The notes beneath the pieces were generated by a model. That model was not told the origin of the DNA. It did no database searches and saw nothing but the letters and a program-made list of their open reading frames with translations. Below are positions 4,950 through 7,024 of a stretch of DNA of 7,024 nucleotides, piece by piece. The stretch is from assembly GCA_036380435.1 (NCBI GenBank), contig DASVES010000120.1, forward strand, positions 1 through 7,024. The letters are read 5' to 3'. Made by a program: the position numbers and the translations under genes. The stretch comes from DASQDT01 sp036380435 (GTDB taxonomy: Bacteria > Acidobacteriota > Blastocatellia > Pyrinomonadales > Pyrinomonadaceae). How positions within the stretch are numbered: the stretch's first letter is position 1; every line of letters begins with the position of its first letter.

Positions 4950-6278
4950 TCACTTGCGAACTTTCGCGAGGACGGCCTGCGCCTCTTTCCTGAGCGCGGC
5001 CGAAAGGGACGCGTCAGCGCCGCCTTCTTCCTTGGCCGAGGCGTTCGACTGCACGAGGGCCGCGCCGCCCGAAGCGGGCACGAGCGTGTATTCGACCTTC
5101 GCCTCGAACCGCTCCGCCGCTCCGCCGACGCCGGCCGCGCGCCCGAACATGCCGCCGATCTTGTTCGCCGCCGACTGCTTGAGGGCGGAGATGTCGGTCG
5201 AGAGGATGAAGTCGCACTCCTTCTGCCGCGCCTCCTCCGGCGAGCTGGTGTCGAGCGCGACGGCTTCGACGGTGGCGCCGGTCAACTCCGCGATGAGTTG
5301 CCGGCGTAGTTGTTCGGTCTCGACCGTTTTGTCCGTCCGGTTGTTCAGCGCGACGACGCCCACGCGAATCACGCCCGCGCGCTTCGCCCCCGGCGACGAA
5401 GTCGCTGGCACGTTCATCGGCCCGTCGCGACGACCTGCGGCGTTGTCGTCGTCGTTGCTGCGCGCCGACTGCGCGGCCCGCATCATCGCCGCCGTGTCGT
5501 AAAGCTCCTGCGCGTTTTTGGTCTCGACGTAGCCGGCGGGCACGTCGAAGAGCGCCGCGTCGAGCGTGGCGCGCGTGAGGCTCGTGACCTCGGTGCTCGT
5601 CGAGGACAATTCGCGGCCGTTCATGTCGAGCATCCGCGTGGTGGTCTGTACGGGGTAGCCGAGTTTGGCCGTGCCCGTGCTGCGGAAGCGCACCTGATCC
5701 TGGCAGCCGTCGGGGCGCGCAGGTATCTGCGTCATCGCCTGCGAGCCGTCCATCGGGCAACTGAACTGGAAGTCGAAGTCGATGTACCAGCCATCGGTCT
5801 CGATGTTCATGCCGTCCTTCTGGCAGGCGTCGGGTGAAGCCTCCATCCGCATGGACGACTTGATGCGGCGCGCGGTGAAGCCGAACATCTGTTTGCGCTC
5901 GCCGGTGTCGGTCATCGTCGTCGTGTAGGTGACGACGCCGCCGCGGCGGGCGACGCCTGAAGTGGCGGGAGCCGGCGTCGCGGGGCGGGACGCCTCGGTC
6001 GGGTCGCCGCCGCCGAGCGGTGTGACGGTGTACTTCCGCGTCGCGTCGCTCACCTGAAGCATGCGCCTGAGGTCGCACTGCATGATCTGGACGGTCTTCA
6101 TGCCGGGCGCCATCTCGGACTCGGTGCGCTGGCGCTGGCCCTTGATCGCCACGTCGCTCTCCATCGTGTGCCCGCCGACGGTCACCTTCTGCTTGATACG
6201 CACGTCGGCGCGCGCATCCGTCCCGGCGCAGATCGCGAAGGCGAGGGCGCACGCGAGCGCGGTCAGTCGGTTCATCAT
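4950..6278 (-). CDS. Uncharacterised exported two-domain protein (DUF4412-like N-terminal half)
   Basis: I do not recognise a named family with certainty. The 442-residue product begins with a type I signal peptide: a short basic n-region, a hydrophobic run at 5-19, and a cleavage site after Ala-Arg-Ala (22-24). It is probably periplasmic. Residues 25-255 include repeated short beta-like segments, a Thr/Ala/Pro-rich linker (about 92-113), YPVQTTTRM (208-216) and a segment ending LFDVPAGYVE (243-252). These resemble DUF4412 and lipoprotein-carrier-like folds. Cys68, Cys152, Cys174 and Cys192 in this part could form two disulfides. A polar linker (270-300) leads to a second alpha/beta domain starting RVGVVALNNRTDK (305-317), with LRRQLIAELTG (324-334) and KECDFILSTDIS (353-364). 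This is reminiscent of TolB-N/CsgG-type periplasmic domains. The ATG at 6278 has AAGGAG 7 nt upstream; ATG at 6275 is an alternative. Homology statements are by eye. Confidence 0.8.
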   Translation of the reverse strand: MMNRLTALACALAFAICAGTDARADVRIKQKVTVGGHTMESDVAIKGQRQRTESEMAPGMKTVQIMQCDLRRMLQVSDATRKYTVTPLGGGDPTEASRPATPAPATSGVARRGGVVTYTTTMTDTGERKQMFGFTARRIKSSMRMEASPDACQKDGMNIETDGWYIDFDFQFSCPMDGSQAMTQIPARPDGCQDQVRFRSTGTAKLGYPVQTTTRMLDMNGRELSSTSTEVTSLTRATLDAALFDVPAGYVETKNAQELYDTAAMMRAAQSARSNDDDNAAGRRDGPMNVPATSSPGAKRAGVIRVGVVALNNRTDKTVETEQLRRQLIAELTGATVEAVALDTSSPEEARQKECDFILSTDISALKQSAANKIGGMFGRAAGVGGAAERFEAKVEYTLVPASGGAALVQSNASAKEEGGADASLSAALRKEAQAVLAKVRK

Positions 6279-6285
6279 GTCGTTA

Positions 6286-6291
6286 CTCCTT
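6286..6291 (-). promoter_or_regulatory. Ribosome binding site of the exported-protein gene
   Basis: AAGGAG on the minus strand, 7 nt before the ATG at 6278. Together with the signal peptide it fixes the start and rules out a reading from 6365, which would place 29 unrelated residues before the signal sequence and begin inside the palindromic element. I found no convincing -35/-10 pair between here and the palindrome. Confidence 0.75.
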
Positions 6292-6323
6292 CGTGTTCGT
6301 GGCAGAAATTTTATGGAAGCGGC

Positions 6324-6478
6324 CTCATAAATGTGGGGTCGCAGGATAATGAGCCACGAAGTCACACTAACTGACGCGAGAACTGACGCGAAAAAGGCTC
6401 AACTCATTACGGGTGTAACTCCTGTTCGTGTCGCTTTGTGTGACTTCGTGGCTCATCGTCCCTTTTAATATTTATGAG
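6324..6478. repeat. Nested palindromic element (MITE-like) between purM and the exported-protein gene
   Basis: The outer arms CTCATAAAT (6324-6332) and ATTTATGAG (6470-6478) are perfect complements. Inside them ATGAGCCACGAAGTCACAC (6349-6367) pairs perfectly with 6438-6456 over 19 bp. Together they give imperfect terminal inverted repeats of about 41-44 nt around a 70-nt core. The core starts with two copies of AACTGACGCGA (6369-6379 and 6381-6391, period 12). The element is less GC-rich than the flanking genes and has no coding potential. No target-site duplication is evident at its borders. It is compatible with a non-autonomous mobile element or a genomic repeat family; as RNA it would form a long hairpin that could affect purM 3' ends. 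The short stretch 6479-6529 next to the purM stop shows nothing recognisable. Confidence 0.75.
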
Positions 6479-6529
6479 ACGGGTTGTCATTAAGACAGGC
6501 AAGATTAGCGACGGCGCGCGGCGCGACTT

Positions 6530-7024
<495 letters not shown>

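Noticed and set aside
4898..4974. Hairpins as an intrinsic terminator of the exported-protein gene
   Set aside because: No U-run follows either stem on the transcribed strand, so I kept the first as a structure of unknown role.
6279..6365. Longer start for the exported protein at 6365
   Set aside because: It would begin in the palindromic element and displace the signal peptide; AAGGAG supports 6278.
6369..6391. Two direct repeats considered as the start of a CRISPR array
   Set aside because: Only two 11-bp units with a 1-nt gap, no spacers and no cas genes.

Overview
This is a GC-rich window of bacterial chromosome. All seven genes I can support lie on the minus strand, so the text below runs from high to low coordinates. 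High GC, short gaps, an acidobacterial-looking exported protein and several small intergenic palindromes suggest Acidobacteriota, perhaps class Blastocatellia. That assignment is inferred from sequence style and is not proven by any marker gene here.

Layout: (1) 7024-6530 is the C-terminal half of purM (AIR synthetase), cut by the window edge. (2) 6529-6279 is a gap of about 250 bp filled mostly by a nested palindromic, MITE-like element. (3) 6278-4950 encodes a secreted two-part protein of unknown function with a clear signal peptide and ribosome binding site. (4) 4889-4260 is purN (GAR formyltransferase). (5) 4259-4168 is a spacer with a heptanucleotide tandem repeat and a matching inverted copy that runs into the purN stop codon. 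(6) 4167-2956 is tyrS. (7) 2872-2414 is a SnoaL-like small protein, translationally coupled by a GTGA overlap to (8) a Tat-exported sulfatase at 2417-1035, followed after 5 bp by (9) an RDD-family membrane protein at 1029-205. (10) 204-1 holds a long inverted repeat and a candidate promoter reading out of the left edge.

The genes form at least two functional groups. PurM and PurN catalyse two steps of de novo purine synthesis, and TyrS is a translation housekeeping enzyme. The snoaL-like, sulfatase and RDD genes are packed as a small operon, but I see no shared pathway that explains the trio. The exported protein sits between purM and purN, which are often adjacent in bacteria, and looks like an insertion into an older purine cluster.

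I found no mobile-element gene, CRISPR array, RNA gene, defence system or biosynthetic cluster. The most unusual content is the uncharacterised two-domain exported protein and three unrelated intergenic repeat structures. Nothing here clearly amounts to a new biological system.
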